Notes: a model not told the origin generated them from the sequence alone. A DNA stretch of 62,973 nucleotides from Alphaproteobacteria bacterium bin52 (GCA_002238645.1 MPMT01000023.1:1-62973), one strand, 5' to 3'. Shown: positions 48,093-57,394, numbered from the stretch's first letter. Made by a program: numbers and translations.

Positions 48093-48809
48093 ATGCAACT
48101 GCCTCGCCCGCTTCATTCCGGGACGCTGCTGAGACGATACAAGCGGTTCCTGGCCGACGTGCTGCTCGATGACGGCACACAGATTACCGCGCACTGTCCG
48201 AATCCGGGTCGAATGACCGGCCTCGACACTCCCGGTTCTCCAGTGTGGCTGTCGCACACGAGCCGGGCCGGGCGCAAGCACCCCCATACACTCGAACTGG
48301 TCGAAGCCGAAGGCCAGCTGGTCGGCATCAACACCGGCCGGCCGAACGGCATCGTGGCCGAGGCCCTGGAGGCCCGACGGATCGACGCGCTTGCCGGTTA
48401 CGCCGGGATGCGCCGCGAGGTCCGTTACGGAACCCGGTCGCGGATCGACCTGCTGCTCGAGGACCCTGAGCGGGTGTGCTGCTGGGTCGAGGTCAAGAAC
48501 GTGCACCTGCGCCGCGACCAGGGTCCGAACCCCGGCGCGGCCGAGTTCCCGGACGCGGTCACCGCCCGGGGCGCGCGCCACCTGCACGACCTCGCCGCCA
48601 GGGTCAGGGAAGGTGAACGTGCGGTCATGGTCTACGTGGTTCAGCGCATGGATTGCGACCGGTTCTGCGTGGCCGCCGACATCGACCCCGACTACGCCGA
48701 GGCGCTTGCGGCCGCCACGACGGCAGGTGTCGAGGCGATCTGCTACGACTGCACCGTGACCACCGAGGCGGTCACCCTGCGCTCACCCCTGCCGCTCGAT
48801 CTCGGGTGA
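48093..48809 (+). CDS. sfsA: SfsA family protein
   Basis: 238 residues. RYKRFLADVLLDDGTQITAHCPNPGRM at the N-terminus and WVEVKNVHL then AAEFPDAVTARGARHL are SfsA signatures; the E-x-K pair resembles a PD-(D/E)xK nuclease core. SfsA was named for sugar-fermentation stimulation and its biochemical role is unclear. AAAGGGA lies 5 nt before the ATG. The last 27 nt overlap purB. Confidence 0.94.
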   Translation: MQLPRPLHSGTLLRRYKRFLADVLLDDGTQITAHCPNPGRMTGLDTPGSPVWLSHTSRAGRKHPHTLELVEAEGQLVGINTGRPNGIVAEALEARRIDALAGYAGMRREVRYGTRSRIDLLLEDPERVCCWVEVKNVHLRRDQGPNPGAAEFPDAVTARGARHLHDLAARVREGERAVMVYVVQRMDCDRFCVAADIDPDYAEALAAATTAGVEAICYDCTVTTEAVTLRSPLPLDLG

Positions 48810-50102
48810 GGGCCCGAAGACGCGCTCGAAGATGACATCGACGTGGCGGGTGTGGTGGTCGAGGTCGAACAGCGCCTCCAGCTCGGTTTCCCCGAGCCAG
48901 GAACGCACTTCCCCGTCGGCCTGCAGCAGTGCGAGGAAGTCCCGGTTCTCCTGCCAGACCGCCATGGCGCTGCGCTGCACCGCCCGGTAGGCGGCATCGC
49001 GTTCCATGCCGCGGCCGGTCAGCGCCAGCAGCACGCGCTGGGAGTGGACCAGGCCGCCGAGCCGGTCGAGATTGGCCTGCATGGCCTGCGGGTAGACGAC
49101 AAGACCCTCGATCACCCGGGCAAGCCGGGAGAGTGCGAAGTCGAGCGCGATCGTGGCGTCGGGCGCGATGACACGTTCGACCGAGGAGTGCGAGATATCG
49201 CGTTCGTGCCACAGGGCGATGTTCTCCATTGCCGGGGCCACGTATCCCCGCACGATCCGTGCGAGACCGGTCAGGTTCTCGGTCAGCACCGGGTTGCGCT
49301 TGTGCGGCATCGCCGAAGATCCCTTCTGGCCCGGCGCAAAGTACTCCTCCGCCTCGCGCACCTCGGTGCGCTGCAGGTGCCGGATCTCGGTGGCCAGCCG
49401 TTCCACCGAACTCGCAATGATGCCGAGCGTGGCGAAGAACATCGCGTGACGGTCGCGCGGAATGACCTGGGTCGAAATCGGCTCGGGGGTCAGGCCGAGC
49501 CCGGCGGCGACATGGGCCTCGATTGCCGGATCGACGCTGGCGAAGGTTCCGACCGGGCCGGAGATCGCGCAGGTGGCAACCTCGGCGCGGGCGGTGACGA
49601 GGCGATCGCGGTTGCGTGCGAACTCGGCGTAGTGGCCGGCGAGCTTGAGCCCGAAGGTGGTCGGCTCGGCATGAATGCCGTGGCTGCGGCCGATCGTGGG
49701 TGTCATGCGGTACTCGAATGCCCGGCGCCTGAGCGCGGCCAGCAGGCCGTCAATGTCATCGAGCAGGATGTCGGCGGCCTGGATCAACTGGACCGCCAGG
49801 CAGGTGTCGAGCACGTCCGACGAGGTCATGCCCTGGTGGACGAACCGGGCCTCCGGGCCCACGTGTTCGGCCAGCGAGGTGAGGAAGGCGATCACGTCGT
49901 GGCGGACCTCGGCCTCGACCTCGTCGATGCGCGCGATGTCGAACCCGCCGCGTTCGCGCACCGCCCGGGCGGCCCCGGCGGGAACCTCTCCGCGCGCCGC
50001 CATGGCCTCGCAGGCGAGGGTCTCGATCTCGAGCCATATCCGGAACCGGTTTTCCGGTTCCCATATCCGGGTCATCTCGGGGCGGGAATAGCGCGGAATC
50101 AT
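48783..50102 (-). CDS. purB: adenylosuccinate lyase
   Basis: 439 residues. The fumarase/aspartase-family signature GSSAMPHKRNP is present, with TSSDVLDTCLA and GRSHGIHAEPTTFG carrying catalytic residues. PurB acts twice in purine synthesis, on SAICAR and adenylosuccinate. ATG 50102 (MIPRYSRPEM) is the family start; 14 extra codons upstream are ignored. Confidence 0.97.
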   Translation of the reverse strand: MIPRYSRPEMTRIWEPENRFRIWLEIETLACEAMAARGEVPAGAARAVRERGGFDIARIDEVEAEVRHDVIAFLTSLAEHVGPEARFVHQGMTSSDVLDTCLAVQLIQAADILLDDIDGLLAALRRRAFEYRMTPTIGRSHGIHAEPTTFGLKLAGHYAEFARNRDRLVTARAEVATCAISGPVGTFASVDPAIEAHVAAGLGLTPEPISTQVIPRDRHAMFFATLGIIASSVERLATEIRHLQRTEVREAEEYFAPGQKGSSAMPHKRNPVLTENLTGLARIVRGYVAPAMENIALWHERDISHSSVERVIAPDATIALDFALSRLARVIEGLVVYPQAMQANLDRLGGLVHSQRVLLALTGRGMERDAAYRAVQRSAMAVWQENRDFLALLQADGEVRSWLGETELEALFDLDHHTRHVDVIFERVFGPSPEIERQG

Positions 50103-50223
50103 GCAGGGTCCTCCGGGATCGCGGCCGAAGGCGGCTTGTACCACCCGATGCCGGCTGCGTCATTGACAGGGCGTGATCGGAATTCTCACACTGGCCAGCC
50201 CCTGTCCCCTGGAGCCCGGATCA

Positions 50224-51045
50224 ATGACAGCACTGTCCGACACGGCCCGGCAGGAGGAATACCGGCAGAACGGTGTCGTCTGCCTGCGCGGCGTTCTCGG
50301 GTCCGAGTGGATCGCGCTCACGCGTCGGGGCATCGAGCGCAACCTCGCACAGCCCGGCCGGTTCTTTCGTGACCACACCGCCGAGGGTTCGGGGGGCCGG
50401 TACATGTTCGATTTCTGGACCTGGCCCGACATCCCGGAGTTCCGTGCCCTCGTGTTCGACTCGCCGGTCGCCCCCCTGGTCGCAAGGCTGCTCGACGCCC
50501 GATCGGTCTACCTGCTGATGGACAACTGGTTCCTGCGCGAGGCCGGGGCCAGCACCGGCGCGCCGTGGCACCACGATGAGCCCTACTTCGACTTCTCGGG
50601 AACCATGTGCTCGGTGTGGATCCCGCTGGAGGAGGTGAATGCGCGTTCCGGATTGGTCTTCCTGCCGGGCTCGCACCGGGACGGTGTGCTGCGCTTTGCC
50701 GAACCCTTCAGTGCGGCGGTCGACTTCGATGCCCGGGCCGAGGGCTACGAGCCCATGCCCGAGATCGATCTCGAACACGATCCGCGCCTGGTGTCGTGGG
50801 ACCTTGCCCCGGGGGACTGCCTAGTTTTCGACCTGCGTACCCTGCATGGCGCCCTGCCGGGCATCCAGCCCGGGACCAGCCACAGGATGTCGCTGAGATT
50901 CGGTGCCGAGGACACCCGGTTCCGACCGCGCGGGGAATGGACCCGGGAGATCTCGGACTACCTGATCGGGCTCGGTCAGCAACCGGACCGTCCGCCCGGC
51001 TGTTCGCTGCTGCCGCGGGTCTGGCCCTCGCAAGGCCCCGGTTGA
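50224..51045 (+). CDS. phytanoyl-CoA dioxygenase (PhyH) family protein
   Basis: 273 residues, Fe(II)/2-oxoglutarate jelly-roll fold. The metal triad is H116-x-D118 in PWHHDEPYF and a distal His in DLRTLHGALPG; Arg in SHRMSLRFG binds 2-oxoglutarate. EEVNARSGLVFLPGSHRDG is typical of PhyH. The substrate is unknown. It is upstream of mtnA by 263 bp on the same strand. Confidence 0.9.
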   Translation: MTALSDTARQEEYRQNGVVCLRGVLGSEWIALTRRGIERNLAQPGRFFRDHTAEGSGGRYMFDFWTWPDIPEFRALVFDSPVAPLVARLLDARSVYLLMDNWFLREAGASTGAPWHHDEPYFDFSGTMCSVWIPLEEVNARSGLVFLPGSHRDGVLRFAEPFSAAVDFDARAEGYEPMPEIDLEHDPRLVSWDLAPGDCLVFDLRTLHGALPGIQPGTSHRMSLRFGAEDTRFRPRGEWTREISDYLIGLGQQPDRPPGCSLLPRVWPSQGPG

Positions 51046-51308
51046 CGCAGTACCGGCATGCCGCATTGAACGGGACCTGCGTCGAAAGGTTGTACTGTCC
51101 TTTCCGATCGAGCTCGCGGTTCACCGGATGCTCCCGCGGCGACGCCCTCTTCGCGAGCGGTGCCGGTCCTGGAGGCCGTCCCGCACGCTCGCCCGGGTCA
51201 ACCGACGCGCGCGGATCCCCGGTTTCTCGCACCGGGGCCACTCTGCGCGAGTTTTCGGTATACTCCCCGTTGAATGCCGTGGGGGAACGGATCCCGGCGG
51301 GGAAAGGG
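51046..51308 (+). other. leader region upstream of mtnA
   Basis: No gene. A GC-rich hairpin CCCCGG-TTTCTCGCA-CCGGGG lies at 51217-51237 and a TATACT (-10-like) at 51259-51264, without a good -35. No SAM riboswitch consensus was recognised despite the methionine-salvage gene. GGGGAAAGGG precedes the mtnA start. Confidence 0.4.
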
Positions 51309-52439
51309 ATGGATGTTCGCATGCGCGTCGACGGCAGACCGACCAGGACCATCTGGCTCGAACCCGATCACGAGAGCGTGGGGATCATCGACCAGACGCG
51401 CCTGCCGCACGCGTTCGCGACCTGCCGGCTGGCGAGCCTTGCCGATGCGGCGAACGCCATCAGCACCATGCAGGTGCGTGGGGCACCGCTGATCGGGGCG
51501 ACCGCCGCCTTCGGAATGTGGCTCGCGATGCGCGACGATCCCTCCGACGAGGGCGTGGCCCGGGCCCGGTCGCGCCTGCTTGCGACCCGCCCGACGGCAG
51601 TCAACCTGCGCTGGGCGCTCGATCGCGTCGCCGCCGCCCTTGCCCGGTGCCCCGAGCCGGCCCGGGCCGATGCCGCCCTTGCCTGTGCCGGACAGATCGT
51701 GGAGGAGGACGTGACGATCAACCGGTGCATCGGCGAGGCGGCGCTGCCGCTCATCAGCCGCATTGCCGAGCGACGTGACAGCGGCCCGGTCAACGTGCTG
51801 ACCCACTGCAACGCCGGGTGGCTCGCGACCGTGGACTGGGGGACGGCCACGGCCCCGATCTACATGGCGCACGACGCCGGTATCGCGGTGCATGTCTGGG
51901 TCGACGAGACTCGCCCCCGCAACCAGGGGGCAGGCCTGACGGCGTGGGAACTCGCCAACCACGGTGTGCCCCATACCGTTATTGTCGACAGTGCCGCCGG
52001 TCACTACATGAGTCGCGGCGAGGTCGACCTGGTACTGACAGGCGTTGACCGGGCCACGGCGACGGGCGATATCTGCAACAAGATCGGAACCTACCAGAAG
52101 GCGCTTGCCGCGAAGGATACCGGGGTGCCGTTCTACGCGGCGCTGCCGTCGCCCACGATCGACTGGACGATCCGCGACGCGATGACGGAGATTCCGATCG
52201 AGGAACGTGGCGCCGAGGAGGTGACCCGGTTGACAGGCAGGCTTGATGACGGGACCGTGGCAACCATCAGCATCACCCCGCCCGGGACCAGGGCAGCCAA
52301 CCCGGCATTCGACGTCACGCCGGCCCGCCTGCTTGCCGGACTGGTTACCGAACGCGGGATTGCGCAGGCGTCGGAGCAGGGACTGCTGGCGCTGTTCCCG
52401 GAGCGCCAGGACACCGGGGACCAGGAGGGAGCGACATGA
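51309..52439 (+). CDS. mtnA: S-methyl-5-thioribose-1-phosphate isomerase
   Basis: 376 residues, eIF2B-like fold. MQVRGAPLIGATAAFG, the catalytic Cys in LTHCNAG, and the catalytic Asp in LTGVDRATATGDICNKIGTY are all present. It isomerises methylthioribose-1-phosphate to the ribulose form in methionine salvage or the DHAP/isoprenoid shunts. Its stop overlaps the start of an aminotransferase (ATGA). mtnK, mtnP and mtnB are not in the window. ATG 51321 is an alternative start. Confidence 0.94.
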   Translation: MDVRMRVDGRPTRTIWLEPDHESVGIIDQTRLPHAFATCRLASLADAANAISTMQVRGAPLIGATAAFGMWLAMRDDPSDEGVARARSRLLATRPTAVNLRWALDRVAAALARCPEPARADAALACAGQIVEEDVTINRCIGEAALPLISRIAERRDSGPVNVLTHCNAGWLATVDWGTATAPIYMAHDAGIAVHVWVDETRPRNQGAGLTAWELANHGVPHTVIVDSAAGHYMSRGEVDLVLTGVDRATATGDICNKIGTYQKALAAKDTGVPFYAALPSPTIDWTIRDAMTEIPIEERGAEEVTRLTGRLDDGTVATISITPPGTRAANPAFDVTPARLLAGLVTERGIAQASEQGLLALFPERQDTGDQEGAT

Positions 52440-53758
52440 ACCGAGCCGGAGCAAACGCGGATCTCGAATCTGCCTACCGTGACGCCGAACAGCAGTTCCG
52501 GGCACGCAATCCGAACAGTGAGCGCATGCATGAGAACGCGGCCCGGGTCATGCCCGGGGGCAACACCAGGACCGTCCTGCACTACGCCCCGTTTCCGCTG
52601 ACCTTTGCGAAGGGCATCGGCGCACGGCTGGTTGACGTGGACGGACACGAGCTTCTCGACTTCCTCGGCGAGTATACCGCCGGCATCTTCGGCCATGACG
52701 ATCCGGTGATCCGCGGCGCCATCGAGACCGCGGTATCGGACGGGATCGTGCTCGGCGGTCCCAACCTGATGGAGGCGCGGCTTGCCCGGGCGCTGGTCGA
52801 CCGGTTCCCGGCGATCGAACTGGTCCGGTTCACCAACTCCGGCACCGAGGCCAACCTGATGGCGCTGGGCGCAGCCCGGGCCAGTACCGGGCGAACGCGG
52901 ATCGTGGGCATGCAGGGCGGCTACCACGGCGGGGTGCTGTTCCTCGCGGCCCCCTCCCCGATCAATGCCCCGTTCGAGTTCACCCTGCTGCCCTACAACG
53001 ATCCGGACGCCGCCCGCGACCTGTTGCGGCGCGAGGGCGACAGCATCGCCTGCGTAATCGTCGAACCCATGATGGGATCGTCGGGATGCATCCCGGCGAC
53101 GCGCGAATTCCTCGAGGTCCTGCGCGAGGAAACCGCGGCGACCGGAACCCTGCTCATCCTCGACGAGGTGATGACCTCGCGTCTGGGTCCGGGCGGACTG
53201 CATGGCGAACACGGGATCACGCCGGACCTGGTGACGCTGGGCAAGTACCTGGGTGGCGGGCTCAGCTTCGGCGCCTTCGGCGGACGCACCGACATCATGC
53301 AGGGATTCGATCCCCGCTCACCCGGCGCCTGGCCGCATGCCGGAACCTTCAACAACAACATCGCGAGCATGTCGGCTGGCCTCGCCGGGCTGACCCAGCT
53401 GTTCACGCCCGAGCGGTGCAGGGCGCTGAACAGCCTGGGCGACGGGATGCGCGACAGGCTCAATGCCTCCATTGCCACCCGCGGCCTGCCGATGCAGGTG
53501 ACAGGGCGTGGCTCGATGAGCTGCGTCCATTTCACGAGCGAGTCGGTGCTGCGTCCGGTCGCCGACCCCCAGGTCGATCTCAAGCGCGGCCTGCTGCACC
53601 TCGACATGATTGCGTCGGGCGTCTACCACGCCAGGCGCGGCATGCTGAACATGTCGCTACCAATGACCGGGGCGGATGTCGATGCGGCGATCACCGCCTT
53701 CGAGGAGTTCCTCGACAGCCGGCGGTCGGTGCTTGCCGAAGCGGTGGCCGTGGCATGA
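52436..53758 (+). CDS. class III aminotransferase, glutamate-1-semialdehyde aminomutase-like
   Basis: 440 residues, PLP fold type I. SGTEAN (135-140) and GGYHGG bind PLP phosphate, Asp243 in LILDEVMTSR pairs with the ring nitrogen, and Lys270 in TLGKYLGGG forms the Schiff base. MPGGNTRTVLHYAPFP resembles GSA aminomutase, but the context (coupled to mtnA, no hem genes) argues for another amine substrate. Coupled by ATGA to both neighbours. Confidence 0.9.
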   Translation: MNRAGANADLESAYRDAEQQFRARNPNSERMHENAARVMPGGNTRTVLHYAPFPLTFAKGIGARLVDVDGHELLDFLGEYTAGIFGHDDPVIRGAIETAVSDGIVLGGPNLMEARLARALVDRFPAIELVRFTNSGTEANLMALGAARASTGRTRIVGMQGGYHGGVLFLAAPSPINAPFEFTLLPYNDPDAARDLLRREGDSIACVIVEPMMGSSGCIPATREFLEVLREETAATGTLLILDEVMTSRLGPGGLHGEHGITPDLVTLGKYLGGGLSFGAFGGRTDIMQGFDPRSPGAWPHAGTFNNNIASMSAGLAGLTQLFTPERCRALNSLGDGMRDRLNASIATRGLPMQVTGRGSMSCVHFTSESVLRPVADPQVDLKRGLLHLDMIASGVYHARRGMLNMSLPMTGADVDAAITAFEEFLDSRRSVLAEAVAVA

Positions 53759-53997
53759 TAGGTCGCAGGCTGCTGATGCTGGCGGCGCGCCGGCTCGCGG
53801 AAGACCCCAGGGTGCGGCAGAAGGCTGCCGAAACCGCGGAGACGGCCTGGAACTCCACGGCGCCGAAGGTCGAGAATGCCGGCCGCCACGTCGCCGAAAC
53901 CTTTCGCGAGACGCGCGAGGAGGTTGACCTGCTCGATGACCCGGTCGGCTTTGCCCGGCGGTTCCGGGCGAGACTGCTGCCTCCCGAGAAGAAATAG
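53755..53997 (+). CDS. small basic/amphipathic protein of unknown function
   Basis: 80 residues, rich in Arg, Ala and Glu. The N-terminus RRLLMLAARRLAEDPRVRQKA is a cationic amphipathic helix and the rest looks helical, ending DDPVGFARRFRARLLPPEKK. Its ATG overlaps the aminotransferase stop and GC and codon use fit the neighbours, so it is probably real. No family recognised. Confidence 0.65.
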   Translation: MIGRRLLMLAARRLAEDPRVRQKAAETAETAWNSTAPKVENAGRHVAETFRETREEVDLLDDPVGFARRFRARLLPPEKK

Positions 53998-54021
53998 GCT
54001 CGGGCGGACACGGAGGACGAG

Positions 54022-54816
54022 ATGAACAGGCTTGACGGCAAGGTTGCACTGATTTCCGGTGGAGCGCGCGGGATCGGGGCGGCAACAGCCGCCCGGATGG
54101 TCGAGGCGGGTGCACGCGTGGTGGTTGGCGATGTGCTGGAAAGCCGGGGCGCGGCCACCGCGGCAGAACTCGGCGAGGCGGCGGTGTTTGCCCGACTTGA
54201 CGTGACCTCGCAGGAAGACTGGGCAAGTGCGGTGCAGCTGGCGCGGGACCGGTTCGGGGGACTCGACATCCTGGTCAACAATGCCGGGCTGTTCCTCGGC
54301 CGCGACTTCGAAAGTGTCTCGCTCGACGACTGGAATCGGCTGGTCGCGGTCAACATGACCGGGGTGTGGCTCGGGACGCGGATGGCGGCGGACGCGTTGC
54401 GCGAGCGCGGCGCCGACAGTGCCCACGGCAGCGCGATCGTCAACACCGCGTCGATCGCCGGCCTGGTCGGATCGGAACTGGATGCGCTCTATTCCATGAC
54501 CAAGGGCGGAGTGACCCTGTTTACCAAGTCGACGGCGCTGAACTTCGCGCGCAAGGGTGACCGGATCCGGGTCAACTCGATCCATCCGGGGGTGATCCAG
54601 ACCGACATGGGCGACCAGACCTTTGTCTCCCGCGCCGACCAGTTCGGCACCAACGATGTCGGGAAGGCGCGCGAGATCGCGCTTGCCGGGCACCCGATCG
54701 GCCGGCTCGGTATTCCCGACGACATCGCCCGCGGCATCGTCTTCCTGGCGTCGGACGACGCCGGGTTCATGACCGGCTCCGCCCTGGTCGTGGATGGCGG
54801 CCTGACCGCGCGTTGA
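54022..54816 (+). CDS. short-chain dehydrogenase/reductase
   Basis: 264 residues, classical SDR. SGGARGIGAATA binds NAD(P), NNAGL follows, the catalytic Ser is in NTASIAG and Tyr-Lys in YSMTKGG; the C-terminal GSALVVDGGLTA is standard. Asp at the end of beta-2 (VVVGDV) favours NAD. The substrate is unknown. GGAGGACGAG precedes the ATG. Last gene of the mtnA-aminotransferase unit. Confidence 0.93.
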   Translation: MNRLDGKVALISGGARGIGAATAARMVEAGARVVVGDVLESRGAATAAELGEAAVFARLDVTSQEDWASAVQLARDRFGGLDILVNNAGLFLGRDFESVSLDDWNRLVAVNMTGVWLGTRMAADALRERGADSAHGSAIVNTASIAGLVGSELDALYSMTKGGVTLFTKSTALNFARKGDRIRVNSIHPGVIQTDMGDQTFVSRADQFGTNDVGKAREIALAGHPIGRLGIPDDIARGIVFLASDDAGFMTGSALVVDGGLTAR

Positions 54817-54820
54817 CCTT

Positions 54821-55897
54821 TCAGGCCGGTTCCAGCGGCGCGTGCAGCCGGGTGCCGGGAACGATGATGCCGCCCCGGTCCCCCACGGTCACACGGCCGT
54901 AGCGCTCGGCATAGATCTCCGGCAGCGGCCGTGCTCCCGGCACGGCAAGCCACAGCCTGAGCAGGTGGCGCTTGCGTTCGGGTTGCTCCCAGTCCTCGAA
55001 GGAGGTCCGGTCGTGCAGCATGGTGTGGTTGTGGACCAGCTGGATGTCGCCGGGGCTGAACTCCATGGTCATGCCGATGTCCGGATCCTCGGCGAGCGAG
55101 TCGAACAGGTCGAGCGCCTCGCGCTGCATGCCGGTCAATGGCGGCGCGTCATCGAAGCGGGCCGCCGACTCGATGTAGCGCCTGGCATAGATCACCGACA
55201 GATGACCGGCGTGGTAGTTGAACACCGGGATCGCGAACCACGGACCCTTGCCCTTCGGCACCTCGCCGCGGCGATCGGTTGCAATCGGCTCGAACAGGGT
55301 TGCAAGCAGATCGGGACGGCGCCGGTACATCTCGTTGTAGATGGTCATGGAGCTGACCAGAGCCGAGGCGCCGCCGCGCCGGGCGGTGGCGAGACACAGC
55401 AGTGCGACCAGGTCGCAGGAGTCGGTGTGGAAGGTCTGGCGTTCCCGCGTCTGGTAGATCCGCGCGGTCGGATCCCTGTGGACATCGCGCCCGAGGTCGC
55501 GGACGTGGCCGAGCAGGTGTCCCTTGGCGTTCTGGGACCGCGCATTGCCGAAGTGGGTTCCGATGCCGAAGTAGGCGGCGGCCCGCTGACGCTTCGACCA
55601 GCGCTCGACAGGCAGACCGCGCAGCAACGCGAAACCCCGGCCCTCGATGACCTCGTCCCGGATGCGCGCAAGTGTCGTCTCGAGCTCCGGCAGCGGGAAG
55701 TCGCGCCGCGTGATGTCGGCGATGTCCATCCCGTCGGTGGCCCGGACCGCGGCCTCGATCTCGGCGACGTCGGCGTCGGAGAACCGGGTGATCCACTCGT
55801 TGCGCGTGCGCATCTCGGCACCGTACCAGGCCTGGGGTCCCTCGATCGGAGGCGGCAGGTCGGACGAGGTCTGTTCTCGCAGGGCGGGTGATGCCAT
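54821..55897 (-). CDS. TauD/TfdA family dioxygenase
   Basis: 358 residues. The Fe(II) site is the H-x-D of QTFHTDSCD and a distal His in LVHNHTMLHDR; Arg in RHLLRLWLAVP binds 2-oxoglutarate. RGFALLRGLPVERW is a typical TauD-family beta-strand region. The substrate could be a sulfonate, carnitine-like or other acid. Convergent with the SDR gene, 4 bp away. ATG 55897 is chosen over a start 21 codons upstream. Confidence 0.9.
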   Translation of the reverse strand: MASPALREQTSSDLPPPIEGPQAWYGAEMRTRNEWITRFSDADVAEIEAAVRATDGMDIADITRRDFPLPELETTLARIRDEVIEGRGFALLRGLPVERWSKRQRAAAYFGIGTHFGNARSQNAKGHLLGHVRDLGRDVHRDPTARIYQTRERQTFHTDSCDLVALLCLATARRGGASALVSSMTIYNEMYRRRPDLLATLFEPIATDRRGEVPKGKGPWFAIPVFNYHAGHLSVIYARRYIESAARFDDAPPLTGMQREALDLFDSLAEDPDIGMTMEFSPGDIQLVHNHTMLHDRTSFEDWEQPERKRHLLRLWLAVPGARPLPEIYAERYGRVTVGDRGGIIVPGTRLHAPLEPA

Positions 55898-55969
55898 CGC
55901 GTGGTCTCCACTGTTGCCGTGAGCGTAGTATACCCCGGTTTGGGGAATGTGCCCTGCCATTCCGACCGG

Positions 55970-57394
55970 TCAGTCGGGAACCCCGGCCTTGAGCAGGGCA
56001 GGCCGCCAGGAAGAGCGGTCGTCCAGGCCGCGGCGGCGGCGCTGGTCGATCCATGTTGCGAGGCTGAAGTCGGGATAGAGCCTGAGCAGCGTGTCGATCC
56101 GCGTGCGGATTGCGTCGTTGTCGCCCAGTTCCACGAGCGCCAGGACCAGCATCAGGTTCGGTTCGGGATCGGCCGGGCGCGTGGCCAGCACCCGGTCGAG
56201 ATCTGCGCGCGCCTGCCCCGGCTGGCCGGCGAGAAGGCGCAGTTCCGCGAGCCGAAGGTCCATTGCCACCGGGTGGCGCGGATGCAGCCGCAGGGCGCGG
56301 GCGAGCGCCGCCTCCGCTTCCGCGTGTCGCTCCAGTTTGGCCATCGTGTTGGCGAGATCGAACTGTGCGCGAAACGAGTTGGGGCCATGTCGTGCCGCGC
56401 GTGTGCGCCATTCGAGCACGTCGGCGTCCCGGCCGGCGAGTTCCAGCAGGTCGGCCCTGACCACGGCCGCGGCAGGGTCTGAGGGATCGCGCGTGACCGC
56501 CCGGTCGACCGCTTCGAGTCCGGCGTTGACCAGACCGGCGCGATCGGCGATGCCGCCGAAGCCGGTCCAGTCGCGCCGTGCCGCCTCGTACCAGATCCGT
56601 GCTGCTTCCACCGGGATGGCGCTCCAGCCGGGATCTGCTGCCTCCGCCCCGGCAAGCTGTTCCAGGCTTGTCGCCATGCTTTCACGGTCGTCCGGCACCC
56701 GGTACCAGGTCGCTTCGGCGAGCGCGACCCAGGCAGCATGGTTCCCCGGACCCGGTGGTGACCGGGCATCCTCGTCGCCATCAAGTTCAGAGACCAGCTC
56801 GTTTGCCAGCTCCTGCGGCAGTTCATGAAGCCCCGCCTGCCCGAGTACAACGGTCCGGGCCCAGTCGGCCTCGCCGGTGAACGCGTCGATGATCTGTACG
56901 TGTGCCCGCATGCCGGTCTTGGACCGGGTCAGCGTCGTTGTCACCAGGTTTGCCACGCCGAGTGCCTCCGCCGTGACCTTGATGCGGAACTGTCCGCCGC
57001 GAAGACGGCCCGCGGTCTCCGGTGCGATCACGAACAGGCCCGGGTTGCGGGCAAGCGTTGCTGTCAGCACGGTGGTGAGCTGGCGTGCGTCGATTACATC
57101 GGACGAACGGGTGCTGGCGGGGGCAACCGGCAGCACCACCACGGACGGACGCTCGGGCAGCGGCAGCTGCAATGCGGCCCGGTCGGCCCGGTCCGGCGGG
57201 TGGTCGACGACGTCGCGGTACCAGGTCCAGGTAATGGCTGCACCCAACAGCACGACGCCGACCCCGCTCAACAGGGTCAGCAGCGGCCAGCGGCGTTGCC
57301 AGCCGGTACGTGGCTGGTCGGGGGGAGGCGGTTCCCAGATCGCCATCAGTCCTGTCGGTTTCGATCGCGGGGCATCGTCACTCCTCTCAGTCAA
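55970..57394 (-). CDS. single-pass membrane protein with TPR repeats
   Basis: 474 residues. A cytoplasmic N-terminus of about 35 residues is followed by one TM helix (LLTLLSGVGVVLLGAAITW, about 37-55), then a domain starting with SVVVLPVAPAS and TATLARNPGLFVIAPETA, like the FlgO/TolB-N-type region that follows the cyclase or HTH in many alphaproteobacterial adenylate cyclases, and then TPR-like helices (about 260-440). No cyclase or winged-helix domain is present. The 3' end of the downstream hydrolase overlaps? It does not; the hydrolase lies upstream and overlaps its start by 8 nt. Confidence 0.75.
   Translation of the reverse strand: MTERSDDAPRSKPTGLMAIWEPPPPDQPRTGWQRRWPLLTLLSGVGVVLLGAAITWTWYRDVVDHPPDRADRAALQLPLPERPSVVVLPVAPASTRSSDVIDARQLTTVLTATLARNPGLFVIAPETAGRLRGGQFRIKVTAEALGVANLVTTTLTRSKTGMRAHVQIIDAFTGEADWARTVVLGQAGLHELPQELANELVSELDGDEDARSPPGPGNHAAWVALAEATWYRVPDDRESMATSLEQLAGAEAADPGWSAIPVEAARIWYEAARRDWTGFGGIADRAGLVNAGLEAVDRAVTRDPSDPAAAVVRADLLELAGRDADVLEWRTRAARHGPNSFRAQFDLANTMAKLERHAEAEAALARALRLHPRHPVAMDLRLAELRLLAGQPGQARADLDRVLATRPADPEPNLMLVLALVELGDNDAIRTRIDTLLRLYPDFSLATWIDQRRRRGLDDRSSWRPALLKAGVPD

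Noticed and set aside
51046..51308. SAM riboswitch upstream of mtnA
   Set aside because: No consensus of SAM-I, SAM-II or SAM/SAH motifs could be recognised; only a simple GC hairpin is present.
52133..53212. 359-residue minus-strand frame
   Set aside because: Shadow of mtnA and the aminotransferase on the plus strand; no family motifs.
52436..53758. Glutamate-1-semialdehyde aminomutase (hemL)
   Set aside because: Similarity to the fold is clear, but coupling to mtnA and the absence of other hem genes nearby make the specific name unsafe; kept as GSA-like aminotransferase.
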